Source of the DNA: an uncultured Gammaproteobacteria bacterium
GTDB taxonomy: Bacteria; Pseudomonadota; Gammaproteobacteria; Pseudomonadales; Pseudohongiellaceae
Length of the DNA: 39,195 nucleotides
Direction: 5' to 3'
NCBI GenBank assembly: GCA_903887045.1
Contig: CAISOD010000086.1
Location: 1-39,195, forward strand
Positions within the stretch are counted from its first letter, which is position 1. Every line of letters begins with the position of its first letter. The notes under the pieces are model-generated. The model made no database searches. It was given only the letters and a program-made list of their open reading frames with translations, and was not told where the DNA came from. Positions 32,140-39,195 of the stretch are shown one piece after another. Position numbers and translations under genes: made by a program.

Positions 32140-33645
32140 TCAGCTCTTGCCAGCGCCAGACTGCATCAGGTTGCGGATATTGCTGTTGAAACCGTTGTTG
32201 TGCCACGCCCGGCTGTCTTTGTGCATCAGCGCAGCGGCGGCATCTGGGCCCCAGGTGCCGGCTTCATAGGTTTGCATTGGCGGCTCGTTTCGGTGCCACG
32301 ATGCCATGATCGGATCCACCCAGCTCCACGCCAGCAATGATTCGTCGACATGTGCGAACAGACTCAGGTCATTCTGGATTACGTTCAACAGCAGGCGCTG
32401 GTAAGCATCGGAACTGAAGTTGGCAAAAGTGTCATGGAAGTTCAGATTCAACGGCACCTGCTGCAGTTGCAGCTCCACCTGGTTCATCTTCTTCGCCATC
32501 ATCACCAGCTGCATGCCTTCATCGGGCTGCAGGCGGATAACCAGCCGGTTCGGATGCAATACGCCTACTGTGTTGTCGAAAACATTGTGCGTCAGCGATT
32601 TGAACTGGATGACAATCTCGGCGCAGCGCTGGCGCATGCGCTTGCCGGTGCGCAAATAGAATGGCACACCGCTCCAGCGCCAATTGTCGATATGCGCCTT
32701 GATGGCCACGAAGGTTTCTGTCTCGCTATCGTGTCCAAGATCTTCCGCGTATGAGCTGACTTCCTTGCCACCCATGATGCCGCGCACATACTGCCCACGC
32801 ACAACGCTGCGGGAAATATCATGTCCCGTCAGCGGCCGCAGTGCCTGCAGCACTTTCAGCTTCTCGGTGCGGATCTTGTCGGCCTGCAAACGGTTGGGCG
32901 GCTCCATGGCCACCAGACACAACAACTGCAACAGGTGGTTCTGTACCATGTCACGCATGGCGCCGGTCTGGTCGTAGAAGGTCTTGCGGCCTTCAAGGCC
33001 TACCTGCTCGGAAATGCTGATTTGTATGTGGTCAATGTGCTGGCCATTCCACAGTGGCTCGAACAGCTCGTTGGCAAAACGCAGCGCCAACAGGTTCTGC
33101 ACTGTCTCCTTGCCGAGATAGTGATCTATACGAAAGATCTGTGGCTCGGGGAAGTAGCGCGCCACGGTCTGGTTGATCTGCAGCGAACTCGTTCTATCGT
33201 GACCAAGCGGCTTTTCCAGCACCACTCTCGCCTTCGGCGTAATCAAGTCACACGCCGCCAGATTTACGCAGGTATCGTCGAACAACGACGGCGGCATCGC
33301 CAGGAAGAAGATGCGCTCGTTCTCGCATTTGGCGTTCAGAATTTCACTGAGTGCCAGCCAGTGATCGTCGTTGACAGTGACATCCAGCTGTACCGGATGC
33401 AGCTTGGCCGAGAATTGCGGCCAATGGGACTGAGCGCTTTCGTTGGGGCTGAGCATCTTCTGCAGCCACTCATGCACGGCAGTGACATCCTTCCCGGGCG
33501 CACCCGCCGACGAAGATGCCAACAAGATGCGCGACGGCGCTGGCAGCTTGCCGGACACTTCCAGCCGATACAGCGCCGGCAGCAGCTTGCGCAGCGCCAG
33601 ATCGCCAAAGCCGCCGAAAATCACAATGTCAAAGGCGGTGTTCAT
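32140..33645 (-). CDS. zwf: Glucose-6-phosphate 1-dehydrogenase
   Basis: This 501-residue enzyme oxidises glucose 6-phosphate to the lactone. The coenzyme fold is [16 protein letters not shown], a variant with Gly-Phe where GASGDL is usual. The substrate motif is [13 protein letters not shown], with its catalytic His; [10 protein letters not shown] and FYLRTGKRM are also conserved. The ATG at 33645 overlaps the glgA stop (ATGA), with GAGAGG seven bases upstream. A zwf start inside the end of glgA ties glycogen synthesis to glucose oxidation in one transcript. Confidence 0.96.
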   Translation of the reverse strand: MNTAFDIVIFGGFGDLALRKLLPALYRLEVSGKLPAPSRILLASSSAGAPGKDVTAVHEWLQKMLSPNESAQSHWPQFSAKLHPVQLDVTVNDDHWLALSEILNAKCENERIFFLAMPPSLFDDTCVNLAACDLITPKARVVLEKPLGHDRTSSLQINQTVARYFPEPQIFRIDHYLGKETVQNLLALRFANELFEPLWNGQHIDHIQISISEQVGLEGRKTFYDQTGAMRDMVQNHLLQLLCLVAMEPPNRLQADKIRTEKLKVLQALRPLTGHDISRSVVRGQYVRGIMGGKEVSSYAEDLGHDSETETFVAIKAHIDNWRWSGVPFYLRTGKRMRQRCAEIVIQFKSLTHNVFDNTVGVLHPNRLVIRLQPDEGMQLVMMAKKMNQVELQLQQVPLNLNFHDTFANFSSDAYQRLLLNVIQNDLSLFAHVDESLLAWSWVDPIMASWHRNEPPMQTYEAGTWGPDAAAALMHKDSRAWHNNGFNSNIRNLMQSGAGKS

Positions 33646-35225
33646 GCATTTACCTCTCCAGGCGTTTCGACTGCATACAGGGACTGCAGGTAATACTCGA
33701 TCGTGCGATCCCAGGTGTAGCGGGTAGCAGCGGCGTTGCGACTCAGCTTGCGCCATTCCGGCAGGCGGGTGGCATGCAGATTGAGCATGTCGCCGAACGC
33801 CGTTACCAGGTTACGCGCCTGCTCCTGCTCGTCCTGCCCGCTGAAGCTGAAGCCGTTGACGCCGTGATGCACGGTATCGGCGAGGCCACCTACCGCATGT
33901 ACCAATACCGGCTTGCCGGCACGCAGCGCCAGCAACTGGCTGATGCCACAGGGCTCAAAGCTGCTCGGCATCAGGAAGGCGTCGCAGTAGTGATACAGCA
34001 GGTCGCCAAGTTTCTCGTTGTATCCGCACAGGAACAACAGATTACGATGGCGTCGCATCGCCTCCACCATGAACTGCTCACAGGCAGCTTCACCGCTGCC
34101 AAGCATCAACATGCAGCCATCGCCCAGCTGTTTCAGCAAATCATCAATGACATAACGACCATGGCCGAGCTGCACCTGCAGCAAGCGCACCTTCTGTGGT
34201 GTCAGTCGGCCCACCGTCGCAACTACCATGGCTTCGCGCTGCTTCAGCATGCGCATTTCCTGCAGCCGCTGTTCAGCGTAGAACCAGGCCGCCGGAATCG
34301 TGATGCGGTTGCCTACCCACTGCATCAGCGCTGCCTTGGCGGCATCAAGCAACTGGGTACGACTGGGTTTGCGCGGCAGCCGGGCATCGTCATCGTAGTC
34401 GCACCCATTGAGAATGCCGTGCAAACGGCCACTGCCACTGAGGCGCATCAAATCAGGTTCCAGTCCTTCGCCTCGCACGAGCCCGAGTTCAGGATGACTT
34501 GGCAGCAATATCTCAGCGGCGTAGCGCGGCGATACCACATGCACCTGATCTGCCAGGTTGATGCCGGTACGCATAAGGTTGATGCAGTCTCCATGACGCG
34601 GGTCTGCCACCATGGTTCGGTCGTAATGCAGTTGTGGAAACCAGGCAGTCGGTGACGACCAGTTGCCGGCGAACGGGCGCACACCCTGCAGCGAAAGGTT
34701 GTGGATGGTGTACACGGCAGGGATACGTTTGAGTACGCGATAGGCCGGGTCGTATTGGCGCAACAGCAAGACCAGGGCTGCATGCCAGTCGTGCAGATGC
34801 AAGCGATCCACCGCAGAGATGGCACCGGTAACCACTGCATGGCAGGCCGCGGTACAGAACAACGCAAACTTGCTGGCGTCGGTGGCGAAGGGTTCGTGCG
34901 CATCGTGGCAATAGATGGCGCCGACGCCGCAAGCAGCAAACAGCGGATTTTCCAGCACGTAATGCTGCACACCCGGTTCATCATCACTCATATGGATGCG
35001 ATAGAGTGACAGCGTTTCCAACACATTGCCGAAGCGGACCGTCAGTGTCAGCAGCATGCGCGAATCGGGCAACTGCGACAGCGACTGATAGCCCGGGGTC
35101 AGTACTGATACTTTGTGGCCGGCTCGCGCCAGCGCGCGTGGCACATCACGGATGACATCGCCGATGCCGCCGACCTTTGCCTGCGGCAGTGCGCCGTTCT
35201 CCGCTGCCACCATCAGGATATGCAT
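33642..35225 (-). CDS. glgA: Glycogen synthase (ADP-glucose, GT5)
   Basis: This 527-residue glucosyltransferase extends alpha-1,4-glucan from ADP-glucose. The N-terminal ADP-glucose motif is KVGGIGDVIRDVPRALA, a mild variant of KxGGLGDV. HLHDWHAALVLLL, VYTIHNLSLQG, LMPSSFEPCGISQLLALRAG and HAVGGLADTVHHGVNGF mark the GT-B fold. The protein is about 50 residues longer than E. coli GlgA. ATG 35225 overlaps the glgC stop (TGATG). Confidence 0.95.
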   Translation of the reverse strand: MHILMVAAENGALPQAKVGGIGDVIRDVPRALARAGHKVSVLTPGYQSLSQLPDSRMLLTLTVRFGNVLETLSLYRIHMSDDEPGVQHYVLENPLFAACGVGAIYCHDAHEPFATDASKFALFCTAACHAVVTGAISAVDRLHLHDWHAALVLLLRQYDPAYRVLKRIPAVYTIHNLSLQGVRPFAGNWSSPTAWFPQLHYDRTMVADPRHGDCINLMRTGINLADQVHVVSPRYAAEILLPSHPELGLVRGEGLEPDLMRLSGSGRLHGILNGCDYDDDARLPRKPSRTQLLDAAKAALMQWVGNRITIPAAWFYAEQRLQEMRMLKQREAMVVATVGRLTPQKVRLLQVQLGHGRYVIDDLLKQLGDGCMLMLGSGEAACEQFMVEAMRRHRNLLFLCGYNEKLGDLLYHYCDAFLMPSSFEPCGISQLLALRAGKPVLVHAVGGLADTVHHGVNGFSFSGQDEQEQARNLVTAFGDMLNLHATRLPEWRKLSRNAAATRYTWDRTIEYYLQSLYAVETPGEVNA

Positions 35226-36493
35226 CAACCACCGCCTACGCTCTGGCCCAGCATGGAGCGCGTCACCAGGGTTACACCGCCATCCGTCACGCGCAGGCCG
35301 CGCTGGCGATCAGCTTCGTGGTCAAAACCGATCACAGTGCCGGCCGGAATCTGGCAGCCGCGATCAATGATGCACTTGCGGATCCTGCAATGGCGGCCGA
35401 CTTCTACCTCAGGCAGCAACACCGACTCTTCGATGGTCGAGTAACTGTGGGTGCGTACGTTGGAATACATCACGGTCTGCACAATCTTTGAACCGGAAAT
35501 GATGCAGCCTCCCGACACCAGCGAATCCACTGCCGAGCCGCGGCGGTCGTCGTCGTTGAACACGAACTTCGCCGGCGGCAGCTGTTCCTGGAACGTCCAG
35601 ATCGGCCAGCGTGGGTCGTAGAGGTTCAACGCCGGTGTTGGTGTGGTCAGCTCGATATTGGCGAGCCAGTAGGAATCAAGCGTGCCCACATCTTTCCAGT
35701 AGGCCTGCTTGGTCTTTTCCGGATCGGCGAAGCGATAGGCGAACACCTTGTTGTCCTTGATGATCGACGGAATGATGTTCTTGCCGAAATCGTGATCTGA
35801 CTGCAGGTTGCCACTGTCCGTCTTCAACTGGTCGAACAGGAAATTGGTGCGGAAGATGTAATTGCCCATCGATGCCAGGCACTTGGTCGGGTCATTCGGC
35901 AGCGGTTTCGGATTCGCCGGCTTTTCTTCAAAACCGATAATGCGGTAACTCTCGTCGACCTGGATCACGCCGAATGCCCCGGCGGCTTCCTCGATCGGCA
36001 CCACGAAACAGGACACCGTCATGTCGGCATGGCGTTCGGCATGCGCTGCCAGCATGTCACCGTAGTCCTGCCGGTATACGTGATCGCCCGACAGTATCAG
36101 GATGTTGGTGGGCTTTTCGCCACGGATGATATCGATATTCTGGTACACCGCATCGGCAGTGCCCTGATACCAGTTGTCGGAAAACCGCTGTGATGCCGGC
36201 AGGATTTCAATGCCCTCCCCCAGTTCCTTCTTGAAATGACCCCAGCCGCGAACCAGATGCTTTATCAAGGAGTGCGCCTTGTACTGGGTGACCACACCGA
36301 CGCGGCGGATACCGGAGTTGATGCAGTTCGACAATGGAAAATCAATGATGCGGAATTTGCCACCAAAAAACAGCGCCGGCTTGGCGCGCCACTCGGTCAA
36401 TTCGTAGAGGCGCGAACCACGGCCTCCCGCCAGGATCAAGGCATAAGTGTCTCGGGTCAGTCGGCTGACATAGCGGGCATTGCTGTCGGTCAT
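35225..36493 (-). CDS. glgC: Glucose-1-phosphate adenylyltransferase
   Basis: This 422-residue enzyme makes ADP-glucose from glucose 1-phosphate and ATP, the controlled step of bacterial glycogen synthesis. The nucleotide-binding motif is [74 protein letters not shown] and GFEEKP are conserved, and the C-terminus is the left-handed beta-helix domain. The N-terminal region that binds allosteric effectors is present. The ATG at 36493 lies 26 bases after the glgP stop. Confidence 0.97.
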   Translation of the reverse strand: MTDSNARYVSRLTRDTYALILAGGRGSRLYELTEWRAKPALFFGGKFRIIDFPLSNCINSGIRRVGVVTQYKAHSLIKHLVRGWGHFKKELGEGIEILPASQRFSDNWYQGTADAVYQNIDIIRGEKPTNILILSGDHVYRQDYGDMLAAHAERHADMTVSCFVVPIEEAAGAFGVIQVDESYRIIGFEEKPANPKPLPNDPTKCLASMGNYIFRTNFLFDQLKTDSGNLQSDHDFGKNIIPSIIKDNKVFAYRFADPEKTKQAYWKDVGTLDSYWLANIELTTPTPALNLYDPRWPIWTFQEQLPPAKFVFNDDDRRGSAVDSLVSGGCIISGSKIVQTVMYSNVRTHSYSTIEESVLLPEVEVGRHCRIRKCIIDRGCQIPAGTVIGFDHEADRQRGLRVTDGGVTLVTRSMLGQSVGGG

Positions 36494-36519
36494 TGCGTGG
36501 TCCTGTCTTTCAATGAGAG

Positions 36520-39021
36520 TTATGTGGAAGGGGACAAAGACTGGTCCGGTAGTTCCAGCCCCCAGATTTCTTCGGCATAGCTGCGTATGGTGCGATCGCT
36601 GGAAAAGAACCCGCTCGCCGCCGTATTGCGTATGCTCATGGTGGTCCAGCGCTCCTCATCGGCGTAAGCCAGCGCTGCCTGCTTCTGCGCTTCGACGAAT
36701 GCACGGAAGTCGGCTGCCGTCAGCCAGTGGTCGTGCGGATTGCGGATGCTGCCGCACAGCGCGGCGAACATACCGGTATCGCCTTCACTGAACATGCCGC
36801 TTTCCAGCGCGTGCATCACCTCACCCAAATCCGGATCGGCACTGATTATGGCATTCGGCTGGTAGTGCGGACGCACCTGCTCTACCTCGGCTGCCGTCAG
36901 TCCGAACAGGAAGAAATTGTCGACCCCCACCTCATTGCGGATTTCGATGTTGGCACCGTCGAGCGTGCCGATTGTGACCGCGCCGTTCATCATGAATTTC
37001 ATGTTGCCGGTGCCCGACGCTTCTTTGCCCGCCGTTGATATCTGCTCCGACAGATCGGCACCGGGGCTTATTACTTCCATCGCGCTTACCTGGTAGTTGG
37101 GAATGAATGCCACCCGCAGCCAGTCTTTGGCGCGCTTGTCGGCATTGACCACGGCCGCGACGCTGTTGACCAGCTTGATAATCAATTTGGCCATGAAATA
37201 GCCGGGCGCTGCCTTGCCGCCGATCAATACACAGCGCGGCGCCATGCCGGTGGTGTCGCCCTTGCGGACACGCAGGTAAAGATGGATTACGTGCAGCACG
37301 TTCAACAGCTGGCGTTTGTATTCGTGGATACGCTTCACCTGCACGTCGAACATCATGTCCGGATCGAATACGACACCGGCACGTTGAAATACCAGTGCCG
37401 TCAGCGCCTCCTTGTTCTCGAATTTGATGCGGCGCCATTGCTTGCGGAAGTCCTTGTCGTCGACAAAATCATTCAGCTTGCTGAGCTCATCCAGATCGGT
37501 CACCCAACTGTCGCCTATAGTCTTGTTGAGCAAGTCACGCAGGCCCCTGTTGCAGAACGCCAGCCAGCGACGCGGGGTGACACCATTGGTCTTGTTGTTG
37601 AACTTTTGTGGCCACAGTTCAAAGAAGGTCTTGAACAGTCCCTCCTTCAACAGCTCGGTGTGCAGCGCGGCAACGCCGTTAACCGAGTGACTGCCGACAA
37701 TCGCCAGATAAGCCATGCGGATCTGTGGTTCCGGGCCTTCCTCAATTATCGACAGTTCGGCCAGTTTGCCGACATCTCCCGGCCACTTGGCCGCGACTTC
37801 CTGCAGGAAGCGGTGGTTTATCTCGTAGATGATTTCGAGCAACCGCGGCAGCAGGTGGCGGAACATCGCCACCGGCCATTTCTCAAGTGCTTCCGGCAAC
37901 AGGGTATGGTTGGTGTAGGCCATGCAGGCGCTGGTGATTTTCCACGCCTCGCTCCAAGACAGCATGTGTTCGTCGAGGGCGATGCGCATCATCTCCGCTA
38001 CTGCCACTGCCGGATGGGTGTCGTTGAGCTGGAAGCAGTTCTTGTCGGCAAAATTCTCCAGCGAGGTGGTGTCATAGACACGCAACCAGCGGGCGATGAC
38101 GTCCTGCAAACTGGCCGAACACAGGAAGTACTGCTGGCGCAGTCGCAAGACCTTGCCGTTCATCGAAGCATCGTTCGGGTACAGCACCATCGAAATCTGG
38201 GCGGCACTGTTTTGCTGCTGAACGGCTTCCTGATAATCACCGGAGTTGAAATCGGCCAGGCTGAGTTTGTCGATGGTGTCGCCCTTCCACAGACGCAGTG
38301 TGTTGACAGTACCGTTCTGGTAACCGGGGATCGGCACGTCGTGTGCCACTGCCACTACATCGGCATTGCTGACCCAACGTACGCGGTGGCGACCTTGATC
38401 ATCGATCCATATTTCAGTATAGCCGCCGAACTTCACAGTGCGGTTGTTTTCCGGCGACACAATCTCCCACGGCGAGCCGGCTTCGAGCCAATGGTCGGGC
38501 ACTTCGATCTGGAAACCATCCTTGATCTTCTGATGGAAGATGCCGTAGTCGTAGCGAATACCATAGCCGGTTACCGGATACCCCAGCGTGGCGCAGGAGT
38601 CGAGAAAGCAGGCGGCCAGACGACCAAGACCACCGTTGCCCAGGCCGGCGTCGGGTTCCTGATCCATCACCTCTTCCAGCACGCAGCCGAAGCTGCGCAA
38701 GGTCAATTCCAGTTGATGCCCCAGATCCAGGTTCAAGGCGGCGTTGCTGAGTGCGCGGCCCATGAGGTATTCAAGCGAGAGATACGCCACCCGCTTCTTC
38801 TTGCTGGTGCGGTAGTGGTCGCGGGTGTTGCGCCAGCGTTCAACCAGGCGATCGCGCACTGCCAATGCGGCCGCCTGGTACAGGTAACGTTCCGGCTTGT
38901 CGCTTTGCCCGCGCCCCAATGTAAGGTGGTAGTGTCGCAGCAGGTCTTTTTTGACCGCACGCGCATCCATGCCAAGCCAGGGGTAGTCGTCGTCAAAATT
39001 CTTTTCGATATTGCATTTCAT
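36520..39021 (-). CDS. glgP: Glycogen/maltodextrin phosphorylase (GT35)
   Basis: This 833-residue pyridoxal-phosphate enzyme releases glucose 1-phosphate from alpha-glucan. The ATG at 39021 gives [18 protein letters not shown] and has GGAG seven bases upstream; the frame is open to the window edge but that part covers the end of the preceding gene. [78 protein letters not shown] and the PLP-Lys motif [15 protein letters not shown] are all conserved. Context (glgC, glgA) favours glycogen phosphorylase. The length is close to E. coli GlgP (815). Confidence 0.96.
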   Translation of the reverse strand: MKCNIEKNFDDDYPWLGMDARAVKKDLLRHYHLTLGRGQSDKPERYLYQAAALAVRDRLVERWRNTRDHYRTSKKKRVAYLSLEYLMGRALSNAALNLDLGHQLELTLRSFGCVLEEVMDQEPDAGLGNGGLGRLAACFLDSCATLGYPVTGYGIRYDYGIFHQKIKDGFQIEVPDHWLEAGSPWEIVSPENNRTVKFGGYTEIWIDDQGRHRVRWVSNADVVAVAHDVPIPGYQNGTVNTLRLWKGDTIDKLSLADFNSGDYQEAVQQQNSAAQISMVLYPNDASMNGKVLRLRQQYFLCSASLQDVIARWLRVYDTTSLENFADKNCFQLNDTHPAVAVAEMMRIALDEHMLSWSEAWKITSACMAYTNHTLLPEALEKWPVAMFRHLLPRLLEIIYEINHRFLQEVAAKWPGDVGKLAELSIIEEGPEPQIRMAYLAIVGSHSVNGVAALHTELLKEGLFKTFFELWPQKFNNKTNGVTPRRWLAFCNRGLRDLLNKTIGDSWVTDLDELSKLNDFVDDKDFRKQWRRIKFENKEALTALVFQRAGVVFDPDMMFDVQVKRIHEYKRQLLNVLHVIHLYLRVRKGDTTGMAPRCVLIGGKAAPGYFMAKLIIKLVNSVAAVVNADKRAKDWLRVAFIPNYQVSAMEVISPGADLSEQISTAGKEASGTGNMKFMMNGAVTIGTLDGANIEIRNEVGVDNFFLFGLTAAEVEQVRPHYQPNAIISADPDLGEVMHALESGMFSEGDTGMFAALCGSIRNPHDHWLTAADFRAFVEAQKQAALAYADEERWTTMSIRNTAASGFFSSDRTIRSYAEEIWGLELPDQSLSPST

Positions 39022-39077
39022 TCGGGTACTCCACTTCAAATCAGGGTTACATCGTACCAATGGTATTTGCCTAGCAT

Positions 39078-39195
39078 TTACCGTGCCGCCTGCAACAACA
39101 AGGTGCAGCGCGCCGGCATCTGCAACGTGAGGCTGAGCTCCCTGGCCTCGGGTGGCTGGCCGTCCGCCTGCAGGGTATCGAGCAGCACCCGCCAA
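39078..39195 (-). CDS. C-terminal end of a glycogen debranching enzyme (GlgX/isoamylase-like), partial
   Basis: Only 38 residues before a TAA (39080-39078) are inside the window. They read WRVLLDTLQADGQPPEA, then LSLTLQMPARCTLLLQAAR. The W-x-x-L-x-D-T strand and a final hydrophobic strand after PAR resemble the last domain of GlgX, TreX and isoamylases. It is in the same direction as glgP, 56 bases upstream. The identification rests on a short tail and on context; GlgB or another amylase is possible. Confidence 0.5.
   Translation of the reverse strand, partial: WRVLLDTLQADGQPPEARELSLTLQMPARCTLLLQAAR

Overview
The window is chromosomal DNA of a gammaproteobacterium, moderately GC-rich and almost fully coding. 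Gene order supports this. The block comEC-exbB-exbD-msbA-lpxK-Trm112-kdsB-phosphatase-murB combines arrangements known from Escherichia coli (comEC/ycaI-msbA-lpxK-ycaR-kdsB) and Pseudomonas (comEC-exbBD-lpxK-kdsB-ptp-murB). uvrC-pgsA-tRNA(Gly,Cys,Leu) and tusE-yccA-tRNA-Ser(UGA) match E. coli neighbourhoods. thrH, an AmrZ/Arc-like regulator and the Entner-Doudoroff genes point towards the Pseudomonas/Marinobacter/Cellvibrio side of the class. I cannot name the species.

Layout. (1) 1-9984, plus strand: the end of a DNA-uptake channel gene, a proton-channel pair, lipid A/KDO/peptidoglycan precursor genes and uvrC, mostly joined by ATGA or TAATG overlaps. (2) 10060-11220, plus: pgsA, then tRNA-Gly(GCC), tRNA-Cys(GCA) and tRNA-Leu(UAA) behind a strong sigma70-type promoter. 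(3) 11294-15455: an unrecognised gene, a decayed response regulator on the minus strand, then pdxJ, msrA, a cN-I-type 5'-nucleotidase and thrH. (4) 15479-19622, minus: yccA, a clear terminator, then tusDCB, tusE, pabB and a CoA-pyrophosphatase-type Nudix gene. (5) 19841-25020: tRNA-Ser(UGA), then on the minus strand gor, a lone tyrosine recombinase with an AT-rich palindromic leader, and prc. (6) 25167-27887, plus: an Arc-family repressor, an AlkB-like dioxygenase and a secreted gamma-glutamyltransferase. (7) 27889-39195, minus: one continuous sugar-storage and catabolism run read as glgX(end)-glgP-glgC-glgA-zwf-pgl-edd-eda-glk.

How the genes work together. Region 1 builds the outer envelope: LpxK finishes lipid A, KdsB activates KDO, MsbA flips the core and MurB makes UDP-MurNAc. 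Region 4 is the sulfur relay for 2-thiouridine in tRNA. Region 7 links glycogen synthesis (GlgC, GlgA) and breakdown (GlgP, GlgX) to glucose-6-phosphate oxidation (Zwf, Pgl) and the Entner-Doudoroff pathway (Edd, Eda), with glucokinase feeding free glucose. Phosphoglucomutase, needed between GlgP and Zwf, is not in the window.

No gap longer than 300 bases lacks a gene, an RNA or a pseudogene. I see no CRISPR array, insertion sequence, prophage or obvious defence system. The points that deserve a second look are the response-regulator pseudogene, the recombinase with its palindrome, the unrecognised gene at 11294-11866 with its structured leader, and the combined glycogen/Entner-Doudoroff operon.
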